From assembly GCF_000425165.1 (NCBI RefSeq), contig NZ_AULG01000012.1:124001-188000 (forward strand): a stretch of DNA of 64,000 nt, written 5' to 3'. This document shows positions 29,395-39,122 of this stretch, in pieces. Numbering within the stretch: the first letter of the stretch is position 1; every line of letters begins with the position of its first letter. Position numbers and translations under genes: made by a program. The stretch is from Photobacterium halotolerans DSM 18316 (lineage in GTDB: Bacteria; Pseudomonadota; Gammaproteobacteria; Enterobacterales; Vibrionaceae). Below the pieces are notes generated by a model. It searched no databases, had not been told where the DNA came from, and saw only the letters and a program-made list of their open reading frames with translations.

Positions 29395-30357
29395 ATGATT
29401 AAAAAGATTGGTGTTTTGACCAGTGGCGGTGACGCCCCAGGTATGAACGCGGCGATTCGCGGTGTTGTTCGCGCAGGTTTATCAGAAGGCCTGGAAGTTT
29501 ACGGTGTATATGATGGCTATCAGGGCCTGCATCAGAACCGTATTCAGAAGCTTGACCGCTCCAGTGTCTCTGACGTGATCAACCGGGGCGGCACGTTTCT
29601 TGGCTCTGCCCGTTTTCCTGAATTCCGTGATGAGAAAGTCCGCGCTCAGGCGATCGAAAACCTGAAAATTCACGGTATCGACGCGCTGGTGGTGATCGGC
29701 GGCGATGGCTCTTACATGGGGGCGAAGAAGCTGACCGAGATGGGCTATCCGTGTATCGGTCTGCCCGGCACCATCGACAATGACGTGGCCGGTACCGATT
29801 ATACGATCGGCTTTATGACAGCGCTGAATACCGTGATTGATGCGATTGACCGCCTGCGGGATACCTCATCGTCACACCAGCGTATTTCGATTGTGGAAGT
29901 CATGGGGCGCCATTGCGGCGATCTGACCCTGATGGCATCGATTGCCGGTGGCTGTGAGTACATCATCACCCCGGAAACCGGCCTGCACAAAGAGCAGTTG
30001 CTGGCCAAAATCAAAGAAGGCATTTACAAAGGTAAGAAGCACGCGATTGTGGCGATTACCGAGCTGATGACAGACGTCAACCAGCTGGCTAAGTATATCG
30101 AGACGGAAACCGGCCGCGAAACCCGCGCCACCGTGCTGGGCCATATTCAGCGTGGCGGACAGCCAACGGCCTTTGACCGTATTCTGGCCTCTCGCATGGG
30201 GGCCTACGCGGTTGATTTGCTGATGCAGGGCGAAGGCGGCCGTTGCGTGGGGGTGCAGAATGAAAAAATGGTCCACCACGACATCATTGATGCCATCGAG
30301 AATATGAAACGCCCGGTGCGCACCGATTTGTACAAGGTCGCCGATAAGCTGTTCTGA
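29395..30357 (+). CDS. pfkA: 6-phosphofructokinase
   Basis: PfkA phosphorylates fructose 6-phosphate with ATP, the committed step of glycolysis, and is allosterically controlled by ADP and PEP. The 320-residue protein has [11 protein letters not shown] (about 7-17), GGDGSYMGA (about 102-110) and PGTIDNDV with the catalytic Asp (about 125-132). The effector region with [10 protein letters not shown] and the C-terminal [13 protein letters not shown] are present. The ATG at 29395 follows AGAGGG by about 6 bp. A very strong terminator closes the gene. Confidence 0.98.
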   Translation: MIKKIGVLTSGGDAPGMNAAIRGVVRAGLSEGLEVYGVYDGYQGLHQNRIQKLDRSSVSDVINRGGTFLGSARFPEFRDEKVRAQAIENLKIHGIDALVVIGGDGSYMGAKKLTEMGYPCIGLPGTIDNDVAGTDYTIGFMTALNTVIDAIDRLRDTSSSHQRISIVEVMGRHCGDLTLMASIAGGCEYIITPETGLHKEQLLAKIKEGIYKGKKHAIVAITELMTDVNQLAKYIETETGRETRATVLGHIQRGGQPTAFDRILASRMGAYAVDLLMQGEGGRCVGVQNEKMVHHDIIDAIENMKRPVRTDLYKVADKLF

Positions 30358-30386
30358 GTCGACTGACTTGCTCTGGGCAACAAGAA

Positions 30387-30420
30387 GCGCCCTCCGGTTT
30401 CTCCGGAGGGCGCTTTTTTT
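30387..30420 (+). terminator. Rho-independent terminator of pfkA
   Basis: GCGCCCTCCGG (30387-30397) pairs perfectly with CCGGAGGGCGC (30403-30413) around TTTCT, followed by seven T residues. Confidence 0.96.
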
Positions 30421-30450
30421 ATCAGCTGAGATAGCGCCTGAACAGAAAGT

Positions 30451-31611
30451 TCAGCTGAGCAGTCCCTGAATCCAGCCGGCCAGCATAAAGCCTGTCACCA
30501 GCCACAGAATCGGCAGTTTCCATTGTTTCAGCAGTAAGAGCCCCGCCACGACCAGTGCGGCATCCAGACCGTTGAGGACAGCGCCGGTGAAGACGGGTTG
30601 ATAGAGCGCCGACAGCAGGAGCCCGACCACGGCGGCGTTGATCCCCTGCAGTGCGCCGGCAACCCGCGGATAGGCTGCCAGTGTCTGCCAGTGGGTCAGT
30701 ACAGTCAGCAGGAGCAGAAAGCCGGGCAGAAATACGGCCAGGGTGGCCAGCAATGCCCCAAGAATCGGTGATGCTGGCAGCAGAGCATAGCCAAGGTAAG
30801 TGGCAAAGGTAAACATCGGGCCGGGAACGGCCTGAGCGGCGGCATAGCCGGTCAGAAAGGTATTGTCGGTCAGTTGATCTCCGATCAGGGATTGCAGCAG
30901 CGGCAGCACCACATGGCCGCCGCCGAAGACCAGACTGCCGGCCTGAAAGAAATCGCTGAACAGCGACGCCGCAGGGAGCGGATCAGGTCCTGTGCTGAGG
31001 AGCAGGGGGAGGCCGATGAACAGCAGCAGGAAAAGCAGCAGTGGCCACAGTGTGGGCCGGAAAGCCGGTCTGGTGTCAGCCACATCCGCGGTTTTCAGCC
31101 AGTGCGCGCCGATGAGCATCGCCAGGATCAGCATGGTCATTTGCGTTGCGATGCCCGGTGCGATCATCAGCGCCATGGCGGTGATCGCACAAAGACATAC
31201 TGTCAGCCTGCGTTGACAGAAATTGCGGAACATGCCCCAGGTCGCATCAATCACCACTACCACGGCCAGCAGCTTCAGGCCGTGAACCACAGACTCAAAC
31301 CAGCTGAGTTCGGTCAGGCGGCTGCTCAGCATGGCCAGTGCGAGCATGATCAGCACGGAGGGGAGCGTGAATCCCAGGAATGCCATACAGGCACCCGGTA
31401 ATCCGCCGCGGCGGTAGCCCAGGGCAAAACCAACCTGGCTGGAACCCGGCCCCGGCAGAAACTGGCTGAGGGCCACGATATGGGCGTATTCGCTGTCACT
31501 CAGCCACTGGCGCTTTTCAACAAAAGTTTGCCGGAAGTAACCGATGTGAGCGGCCGGTCCGCCGAAGCTGAACCAGCCGAGCGTGAAAAATGTCATGAAG
31601 ATCGCGAACAT
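30451..31611 (-). CDS. Chromate transporter family protein (ChrA-like, two-domain)
   Basis: A 386-residue inner-membrane protein of the CHR family, long form with two homologous halves. The N-terminal half shows FFTLGWFSFGGPAAHIGYF, LSQFLPGPGSSQVGF and GYRRGG. The second half repeats the pattern as GSLVFGGGHVVLPLLQ and AAQAVPGPMFTFATYLGY. Characterised members expel chromate; others move unrelated anions, so chromate resistance is only a family-based guess. It is divergent from a LysR-type gene, its possible regulator. Confidence 0.88.
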   Translation of the reverse strand: MFAIFMTFFTLGWFSFGGPAAHIGYFRQTFVEKRQWLSDSEYAHIVALSQFLPGPGSSQVGFALGYRRGGLPGACMAFLGFTLPSVLIMLALAMLSSRLTELSWFESVVHGLKLLAVVVVIDATWGMFRNFCQRRLTVCLCAITAMALMIAPGIATQMTMLILAMLIGAHWLKTADVADTRPAFRPTLWPLLLFLLLFIGLPLLLSTGPDPLPAASLFSDFFQAGSLVFGGGHVVLPLLQSLIGDQLTDNTFLTGYAAAQAVPGPMFTFATYLGYALLPASPILGALLATLAVFLPGFLLLLTVLTHWQTLAAYPRVAGALQGINAAVVGLLLSALYQPVFTGAVLNGLDAALVVAGLLLLKQWKLPILWLVTGFMLAGWIQGLLS

Positions 31612-31699
31612 CTGCTTTGCTACTCATCCAATGAATAAAATCGCCACCACTGTAGTGAATGACATACAATGACTCAAATTGATGTTTCTCATTTAAAGT

Positions 31700-32641
31700 A
31701 TGAATCAGATGAATTTAACGCCACTGACAGACGTACGCTGGAAAAGTGTCGATTTGAACCTGCTGGTAGTATTTGCCTATTTGTATGAATACCGCAGTGT
31801 CAGTATGGTGGCGGAAAAGAGTTTCGTCAGCCAATCAGCGGTCAGCCATAGCCTGTCGCGGCTGAGAAAGCTGTTGGGCGATCCGCTGTTTGAACGCAAA
31901 GCTCATCGGATGGAGCCAACCGATTATGCGCATAGCGTGGCGCCTGTCGTGATGCGCCTGCTGGATTCCGTGTCGCGGGAGTTGCTGGTCAAGCCGGTGT
32001 TTGAGCCGCAGACCTTCGCAGGCGTGTGCCGGATTGGCCTTACTGACTATGCTGAGTTCTTGTTTGCGCCTCAACTGTATGATGCGGTACTGGCTTCGGC
32101 TCCGCAGACCCAGGTCAGTTTTGTGCATGTGAACCGCCACAACTATCAGGCCGTCACTGAGCAGGATAAGCTGGATCTGGTGATTGGCAGCATACCCGGT
32201 CATACGAATCAGTTTGTTTCGCAGCGGCTTTATCGCGAGCAGCATGTCTGTCTGTTTGATCCGCTTCAGATCAGTGCGGCGGAAATCCGTGATGTGGCAC
32301 AATTTGCCTCGGTGGAGCAGGCGCTGGTCAGTCCGGATGGGGCGCTGGAATCGACGGTAGATCGTTTGCTGGCCGAGCGGGGCTTAACCCGGCGGGTAAC
32401 AGTGGCCTCTCGTCACTTTATGACCATCCGACGGTTACTGTCCCGGCGTCGTCTGGTGGCGATTGTTCCCAAACTGATGGCAGAAGCGGACACGGGTCAG
32501 GATGTGCTGGCGATGACGACGCCACCTGTGCCGGTGCCGGATTTTGAGATCATGATGCTGTGGCCGTCTGCGAAGACGCATGATGAAAAGAGCCTGTGGC
32601 TGCGGCAACTGATCAGGCAGGCCTTACCGCAGGACGGGTAA
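31700..32641 (+). CDS. LysR-family transcriptional regulator
   Basis: A 313-residue LysR-type regulator. The winged helix-turn-helix lies at about residues 15-75: VDLNLLVVFAYLYEYRSVSMVAEKSF, then SQSAVSHSLSRLRKLLGDPLF. A periplasmic-binding-protein-like effector domain runs from about 100 to 310. Divergence from the ChrA-family gene with 88 bp between start codons is the classical arrangement for a LysR protein and its target. The effector is unknown. Confidence 0.9.
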   Translation: MNQMNLTPLTDVRWKSVDLNLLVVFAYLYEYRSVSMVAEKSFVSQSAVSHSLSRLRKLLGDPLFERKAHRMEPTDYAHSVAPVVMRLLDSVSRELLVKPVFEPQTFAGVCRIGLTDYAEFLFAPQLYDAVLASAPQTQVSFVHVNRHNYQAVTEQDKLDLVIGSIPGHTNQFVSQRLYREQHVCLFDPLQISAAEIRDVAQFASVEQALVSPDGALESTVDRLLAERGLTRRVTVASRHFMTIRRLLSRRRLVAIVPKLMAEADTGQDVLAMTTPPVPVPDFEIMMLWPSAKTHDEKSLWLRQLIRQALPQDG

Positions 32642-32655
32642 ATCGGGCGGAGGAA

Positions 32656-32684
32656 TGACTGCCAGCCCGGATGGCCGGCAGTCA
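32656..32684. terminator. Hairpin between convergent LysR gene and tpiA
   Basis: TGACTGCC (32656-32663) pairs with GGCAGTCA (32677-32684), with an inner GCC/GGC. It lies between convergent stops but has no T-run on either side, so the terminator call is moderate. Confidence 0.5.
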
Positions 32685-32699
32685 GAAGAGACGAACTTC

Positions 32700-33470
32700 T
32701 TACTTCTTGGCTTCTGCTGCCGCTTTAGCGATAGCGGCAAAGCCTTCTGCGTCCAGCGCAGCACCGCCCACCAGGGCGCCGTCGATGTCTGGCATCGCAA
32801 ACAGCTCAGCGGCATTGCCGGCTTTAACCGAACCGCCGTACTGGATCACCACGTTTTTCGCGACTTCTGCGCTGAACGACGCGATGTGGGCACGGATAGC
32901 GGCGTGAATGTCCTGTGCCTGCTCGGCCGTCGCGGCTTTACCGGTACCGATGGCCCAGATAGGTTCATAGGCGATGATGGCACCGTTCAGGGCTTCAACA
33001 CCTTGTGTTTTGATCACAGCGTCCAGCTGACGGGCACAAACGGCAACCGTTTCGCCGGCTTCGTTCTGTGCTTCAGATTCACCGATGCACAGTACAGGCG
33101 TCAGGCCGTGTTCTTTCAGGAAGGCAAACTTCTGAGCCACAAACTCGTCCGACTCGTGATGGTATTCACGACGCTCTGAGTGGCCGATGATGATGTGGCT
33201 GGCGCCGAAATCTTTCAGCATCTCTGGTGAGATATCACCTGTGTAAGCACCGCTGGCGTTTACATCAACGTTCTGGGCACCCAGAATGATCTTGCTCTTG
33301 CCCTGGCTGATCAGACGCTGAGCCAGATCCAGGTACATCACAGGTGGCGCGACTGCCACATCAACGCCCTCAACGCCAGCCAGCGCGGCATCCAGACCTG
33401 TCAGCAGGTTGGTGACCATTTCTTTGCTGCCGTTTAGTTTCCAGTTACCCATAACTACAGGATGACGCAT
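32700..33470 (-). CDS. tpiA: Triosephosphate isomerase
   Basis: TpiA interconverts dihydroxyacetone phosphate and glyceraldehyde 3-phosphate. The 256-residue protein starts [15 protein letters not shown], with the catalytic Lys in NWKLNG. It carries the catalytic His in IIIGHSERR (about 95) and the catalytic Glu in [15 protein letters not shown] (about 168), followed by the phosphate-gripping loop. The C-terminal [10 protein letters not shown] and GALVGGAAL complete the TIM barrel. It converges on the LysR gene. Confidence 0.98.
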   Translation of the reverse strand: MRHPVVMGNWKLNGSKEMVTNLLTGLDAALAGVEGVDVAVAPPVMYLDLAQRLISQGKSKIILGAQNVDVNASGAYTGDISPEMLKDFGASHIIIGHSERREYHHESDEFVAQKFAFLKEHGLTPVLCIGESEAQNEAGETVAVCARQLDAVIKTQGVEALNGAIIAYEPIWAIGTGKAATAEQAQDIHAAIRAHIASFSAEVAKNVVIQYGGSVKAGNAAELFAMPDIDGALVGGAALDAEGFAAIAKAAAEAKK

Positions 33471-33841
33471 AAGATTTTCTCCATATCTATGTGATGTCTA
33501 AAGTCAGACTAAACTGAGTACACCGCTGTCAGGCAGTAGTGTGTTCAGTGCAGCCTGCCTGATAATGCAGGTTTAAACGTCCGACAGTATACGCCCGATA
33601 GACGTAAACTTCCTTAATCTCGAACAAATCCATGCCCGGTTGTACCTGTTTCAACGGCAAAAGTGAACTCTGAGCTGTAATAAATTTTCACTTTCGGCTC
33701 AGGGCGGTTAGCCACATTGAGGGTGAAAAGTGATCAACAGGGAATTTCTGCATGCCCGTGTCGCTGTTGTCAGTAAAATCGGCTAAGTTAGGCGCCTGTT
33801 AATGGAATATCGGGTCGCCCCTGACCAACAAGGAGAGTTGT
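33471..33841. other. 371-bp intergenic region between tpiA and the CHMI-family gene
   Basis: Divergent promoter region for tpiA and the small isomerase gene. I see no ORF, strong hairpin or clear operator. A ribosome site AAGGAGAG precedes the downstream ATG. Nothing else is recognised. Confidence 0.4.
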
Positions 33842-34189
33842 ATGCCACACCTGAAGCTGGAATTTGCCGATCCCGTTGCTGAGCGCGTTAACGTTGCCGC
33901 CTTACTGGAAGAGCTCCATCAGTCATTGCTGACCTGCGGGGTGTTTGAGCCCGCCTCTGTCAAATCTCGCGCTTACCCTTGCCATCAGTGGCAGGTGGGA
34001 GAGGGCGGTGATGCCCACAATTTTATTCACCTGGAACTGGCTTTGTTGTCGGGGCGTGACAATGACTGTAAGCGCGGACTGGCCGAGCGTCTGATGCAGC
34101 TGCTGGAGCAGTACGCCGCGACGATTGACAGCCTGACGATTGAAATTCGGGATATGGAAAGTGAAACCTATCTGAAGTCAAAAAGATAG
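33842..34189 (+). CDS. 5-carboxymethyl-2-hydroxymuconate isomerase family protein
   Basis: A 115-residue member of the tautomerase-superfamily CHMI family (HpaF-like). It starts MPHLKLEFAD, so after Met removal Pro becomes the N-terminal catalytic base, as in the family. FIHLELALLSGRDNDCKRGLAERLMQLL matches the conserved helix, and the length is typical of one subunit of the trimer. No homoprotocatechuate (hpa) pathway genes are nearby, so the physiological substrate is probably something else. AAGGAGAG gives an excellent ribosome site. Confidence 0.85.
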   Translation: MPHLKLEFADPVAERVNVAALLEELHQSLLTCGVFEPASVKSRAYPCHQWQVGEGGDAHNFIHLELALLSGRDNDCKRGLAERLMQLLEQYAATIDSLTIEIRDMESETYLKSKR

Positions 34190-34271
34190 CTGAAGCTGAC
34201 AAGACGATAGCGGTCGATAACAAAGTGAAGCGGGCAGCGAAATTGCAGTCTTTCACTCAGACCACAACAAC

Positions 34272-34293
34272 GGGCCAGCCTATAGGCTGGCCC
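34272..34293. terminator. Palindromic hairpin between convergent genes
   Basis: GGGCCAGCCTATAGGCTGGCCC is a perfect 22-bp palindrome between the CHMI-family gene and the DUF3135 gene. It lacks a T-run but lies where a bidirectional terminator is expected. Confidence 0.55.
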
Positions 34294-34314
34294 CTGGGAT
34301 TCGTATCGCTGGCA

Positions 34315-34626
34315 TTATGCCTGACGGCGAAACGGCATTACTGTCGCTTCATGCTCTGTCAGGGTTTCCGGCGCGGTCAGTGAGCGGGCAAAGCGCTGTA
34401 ATTGTTGTTGTAATTCAGCCCGCAGCAGCATATTGGTATGGTTCGGGTTTTTACCCCGTGCAATGACCTGGTTGATGTGGCTCATCTGCGCGCGCAAGCG
34501 TGGTTGCATAGCCGGGCTGGCGTTCTCAATGATTTCCTCGCTCATCCGCAGCCGCAAGGCTTCCAGCTCGTCAGGTGCCGTTTCGGCCAGTTTTTTGAGT
34601 TCATCAAAGGATGGTAACGTCTGCAT
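34315..34626 (-). CDS. DUF3135 family small protein
   Basis: A 103-residue cytosolic protein that is predicted to be mostly helical. LPSFDELKKLAETAPDELEALR at the N terminus and MQPRLRAQMSHINQVIARGKNPN in the middle correspond to the DUF3135 family of gammaproteobacteria, whose function is unknown. It is separated from the upstream fpr gene by a terminator, so it probably has its own promoter. Nothing in the sequence identifies a partner or ligand. Confidence 0.8.
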   Translation of the reverse strand: MQTLPSFDELKKLAETAPDELEALRLRMSEEIIENASPAMQPRLRAQMSHINQVIARGKNPNHTNMLLRAELQQQLQRFARSLTAPETLTEHEATVMPFRRQA

Positions 34627-34684
34627 AACTCATTCCCCCAAGCGTCAAATCTGTGACTTACTTAACACTAGATGCCAGAGGACT

Positions 34685-34710
34685 AAAAAAGCGTCTCATT
34701 GATGAGACGC
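34685..34710 (-). terminator. Rho-independent terminator downstream of fpr
   Basis: GCGTCTCA (34691-34698) and TGAGACGC (34703-34710) flank TTGA. On the minus strand the stem is followed by six T residues. It closes fpr, 70 bp after its stop. Confidence 0.9.
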
Positions 34711-34779
34711 TCAATAAAAGTGACCTGAGTGTACAGAGAGTAAGGCTGACCGTGGCTTTCGGGCCTGCTATCAGCCCGG

Positions 34780-35523
34780 TTACCAATAGTGCTCGACGGT
34801 GATCTGGCCGGGTTTACGGCGCAGGTTTTTCACAAATCCGCGCGTTTCCAGTACTGCCCTGGTGTCTTTCACCATCGCCGGGTTACCGCACAGCATCAGT
34901 TGTGCGGTTTTCGGATCGAGCGTCAGACCAACGTGCCGTTCAAGCAGGCCGTCTGAAATGGCCTGAGGAATACGGCCGGTGAGCGCCAGCGGTGCCGGCT
35001 CCCGGCTGACAAACGGCTGGACGATCAGCTGTTCGGGATGGGCCGCTTTGAGCGCGTTGATTTCGGCCTGATAGCTGAGATCGGCAGCAAAGCGGACGGC
35101 ATGCACCAGTACGATTTTACGAAACCGCTGCCAGGCAGTGGCTTCACGCAAAATGGAGAGATAAGGCCCGATAGCCGTCCCGGTTGACAACAGCCACAGG
35201 CTATCCCCGTCAGGCACTTCATCCAAGGTAAAGAAGCCGTTAGCCCGGGCGGTGATGAAGACCTCGTCTTCGGCTTGCAGGGCGTGCAGACGGGGGGACA
35301 GCAAACCGTCGGCCACTCTGGTGGCGTAGATTTCAATCTGATGGCTGCTGGGCGGGTTAACAAAGGAGTAGGCGCGTTGGATCATTTTGCCGTCGCATTC
35401 CAGCGCCAGCTTAGTAAATTGCCCGGCTTTAAAGGGCTCAATATTCGCCTCCAGCGTTAAACTGAACAGTTCGCTGTTCCAGTGACGATTACTGATAACC
35501 TTGGCAGGGATCCAGTCAGCCAT
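34780..35523 (-). CDS. fpr: Ferredoxin/flavodoxin-NADP+ reductase
   Basis: Fpr passes electrons between NADPH and ferredoxin or flavodoxin through FAD, supporting radical-SAM enzymes and oxidative-stress responses. The 247-residue protein has the FAD-binding RAYSFVNPPS (about 50-59). It also has the NADP-binding STGTAIGPYLSIL (about 112-124), MLCGNPAMVKDTRAVL and an aromatic C terminus ending YW, as in the bacterial class. It lies 43 bp downstream of a cysteine-rich regulator in the same direction and is probably in one operon with it. Confidence 0.95.
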   Translation of the reverse strand: MADWIPAKVISNRHWNSELFSLTLEANIEPFKAGQFTKLALECDGKMIQRAYSFVNPPSSHQIEIYATRVADGLLSPRLHALQAEDEVFITARANGFFTLDEVPDGDSLWLLSTGTAIGPYLSILREATAWQRFRKIVLVHAVRFAADLSYQAEINALKAAHPEQLIVQPFVSREPAPLALTGRIPQAISDGLLERHVGLTLDPKTAQLMLCGNPAMVKDTRAVLETRGFVKNLRRKPGQITVEHYW

Positions 35524-35566
35524 TGTTGCTCTCCTTTTACATTGTCAGAATTACCTAGTCAGATTC

Positions 35567-36205
35567 TCAGGACGGATTAATGCGGTAGCTGCATCGGCGC
35601 TGACCGGCAATAATGTGTTCGTTGCGCTCTATGGTCACACCGTCCCCCAGCAGACGCTGGAAGACCGCCAGTTCAGAACGGCAAAGAGAGGGGCAGCGCT
35701 TCGCGGCATGGCAGATAGGACAATGATTCTCAATCAGAATGAAGCCGTCTTCATCGGACTCCAGCTGTGCCATGTATCCTTCCTTTTCCCTCAGTGTAGT
35801 CAGAATCTGAAGTTTTTCTTTTAAATCTGTGGCCTTTGCAATGGCCTGCTGATACTGGTTCAGCGTGCTTTCCTCGCGCTGCAGCAAAATCTTCTGCAAC
35901 CCTTGCTGGCCGAACAGGTTTTCCACTGAATCCAGCATCTGAATGATCAGATCGCCGTGACGATCGGCAAACTGCTCGTGGCCTTTGGCCGTCAGGTGCC
36001 AGTGGCGGGTTGGCCGGCCGACTTTGGCTTTGATGTCTTCAAACCCCACCAGGCCGTCGTCCTCCAGCCCCTGCAAGTGCTGGCGCACGCCCATAGTTGT
36101 CAGGCTCAGCTCCTCTGACAGGGTTTTGGCAGTGACCGGGCCGTCTTGCTTCATTCTGTGGAGAATTTTATCTATGGTTTTCATCGTCGTATTACTTGTA
36201 TTCAT
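35567..36205 (-). CDS. HTH regulator with C-terminal cysteine cluster (Fe-S sensor candidate)
   Basis: A 212-residue regulator. The N-terminal ArsR/MarR-like winged helix (about 8-75) contains GPVTAKTLSEELSLTTMGVRQHL. The C-terminal region carries Cys162, 165, 171, 175 and 205 in HCPICHAAKRCPSLC and RRCSY. This arrangement recalls SufR-type repressors that bind a [4Fe-4S] cluster. The start at 36205 is chosen because an AGG-containing site precedes it; an ATG at 36184 has none. It probably heads an operon with fpr, so Fe-S-responsive control of an electron-transfer flavoprotein is a sensible inference. Confidence 0.82.
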   Translation of the reverse strand: MNTSNTTMKTIDKILHRMKQDGPVTAKTLSEELSLTTMGVRQHLQGLEDDGLVGFEDIKAKVGRPTRHWHLTAKGHEQFADRHGDLIIQMLDSVENLFGQQGLQKILLQREESTLNQYQQAIAKATDLKEKLQILTTLREKEGYMAQLESDEDGFILIENHCPICHAAKRCPSLCRSELAVFQRLLGDGVTIERNEHIIAGQRRCSYRINPS

Positions 36206-36350
36206 GCGCCTATTATGTGGCCAGCCAAGTATATAAAGCAATGGCTTTACTAAATAGCATAGCCCAGCTTGATAAAAAAAGCAGTGAAAGTCTTATTATG
36301 ATCAGGCGGTTATCCCGATACTTGTGATGCACCGGGAAGGCAGAGTGCTG

Positions 36351-37358
36351 TCAGAGAATATGAGGCAGGATTGCAGGATCTTTTCTGTCCAGATAATGAA
36401 TCGATTTGATTCGGCGGATCGTGCGGCATTTACCGCGGATTAGCAGGGTTTCTGTGGTGGCGATATTGCCATTGCGGGTGATGCCGTCCAGCAAATCGCC
36501 TTTGGTGATGCCCGTACCGGCAAAGATCACATTGTCGCTTTTCGCCATTTGCTCCAGCAGCAGAACCTGATTAGGTTCAATGCCCATTTCGCGGCAGCGG
36601 TCCATTTCCTGCTGACCCATGCGGTAGTTGTCATCACTGCCGCCTTTGACCAGAAAACGTGGCAGCAGACGCCCCTGCATATCACCGCCTAATGCCCGGA
36701 TAGCTGCTGCCGAGACCACGCCTTCCGGTGCGCCGCCGATGCAGTACATCACGTCGACTTCGCTGTCCGGCATGCAAGTGAGAATGGAAGCGGCCACATC
36801 ACCGTCCGGCACGGCATAGACACGGATGCCCATGGCCTGCATTTGGGCAATAATGTCGTCATGGCGCGGTTTCGCCAGTGTGGTGACCACCAGGTTCTCC
36901 AGCGGCTTACCCAGCGCGGCGGCGATATTGACCAGGTTGTCTTCCAGCGGCAGATTGAGATCTATTTGTCCCTTGGCCTGCGGGCCGACCACCAGCTTTT
37001 CCATGTACATGTCAGGTGCGTTGAGAAACGCCCCTTTTTCACCGGCCGCCAGCACCGCCAGCGCATTGTTCTGGCCCATGGCGGTCATCCGGGTGCCTTC
37101 GATCGGATCGACCGCGATATCGACTGCATCGCCACCAGCACCGACCTGTTCGCCGATATACAGCATAGGGGCATCGTCAATTTCCCCTTCACCGATGACA
37201 ATCTCACCGGTGATCTCGGTTTGGTTTAGCAGGGTGCGCATGACTTCGACAGCGGCGCCGTCAGCGGCATTTTTGTCGCCACGGCCGAGCCATTTATAAC
37301 CTGCCAGCGCGGCACCTTCAGTGACACGGGAAAAAGCCATTGCCAAATCGCGTTTCAT
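36351..37358 (-). CDS. glpX: Fructose-1,6-bisphosphatase class II
   Basis: GlpX hydrolyses fructose 1,6-bisphosphate with Mn2+, serving gluconeogenesis from glycerol. The 335-residue protein contains the metal-binding GEGEIDDAPMLYIGE (about 57-71) and VDPIEGTRMTAMGQNNALAVLA (about 82-103), the family's active-site motifs. GGAPEGVVSAAAIRALGGDMQGRL is the substrate region. It lies downstream of glpFK, as in E. coli glpFKX. A strong terminator lies between glpK and glpX, so separate or read-through expression is likely. Confidence 0.96.
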   Translation of the reverse strand: MKRDLAMAFSRVTEGAALAGYKWLGRGDKNAADGAAVEVMRTLLNQTEITGEIVIGEGEIDDAPMLYIGEQVGAGGDAVDIAVDPIEGTRMTAMGQNNALAVLAAGEKGAFLNAPDMYMEKLVVGPQAKGQIDLNLPLEDNLVNIAAALGKPLENLVVTTLAKPRHDDIIAQMQAMGIRVYAVPDGDVAASILTCMPDSEVDVMYCIGGAPEGVVSAAAIRALGGDMQGRLLPRFLVKGGSDDNYRMGQQEMDRCREMGIEPNQVLLLEQMAKSDNVIFAGTGITKGDLLDGITRNGNIATTETLLIRGKCRTIRRIKSIHYLDRKDPAILPHIL

Positions 37359-37478
37359 GGGAACTCCAGAACTACTCAGTAAAAGGTATCAGGTCTGTAA
37401 AAAATATCAGGGTGTCGATTCTCTGCGCGAATTGTAACACAGACCCCAGCGCTGCGTTTCCTGCCGTAGCGGGCAGAT

Positions 37479-37511
37479 AAAAAAACAAGCCCGCCGTTAA
37501 GGGCAGGCTTG
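37479..37511 (-). terminator. Rho-independent terminator of glpFK
   Basis: CAAGCCCGCC (37486-37495) and GGCAGGCTTG (37502-37511) pair with one wobble. On the minus strand the stem is followed by a T-run (37479-37485). It separates glpK from glpX. Confidence 0.9.
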
Positions 37512-37559
37512 TGGTCAGTGTTACACTACTCAGCGTGAAAACACACTGGTCGGCAGGGA

Positions 37560-39104
<1,545 letters not shown>

Positions 39105-39122
39105 TTATAGATAGCGCTGCAA

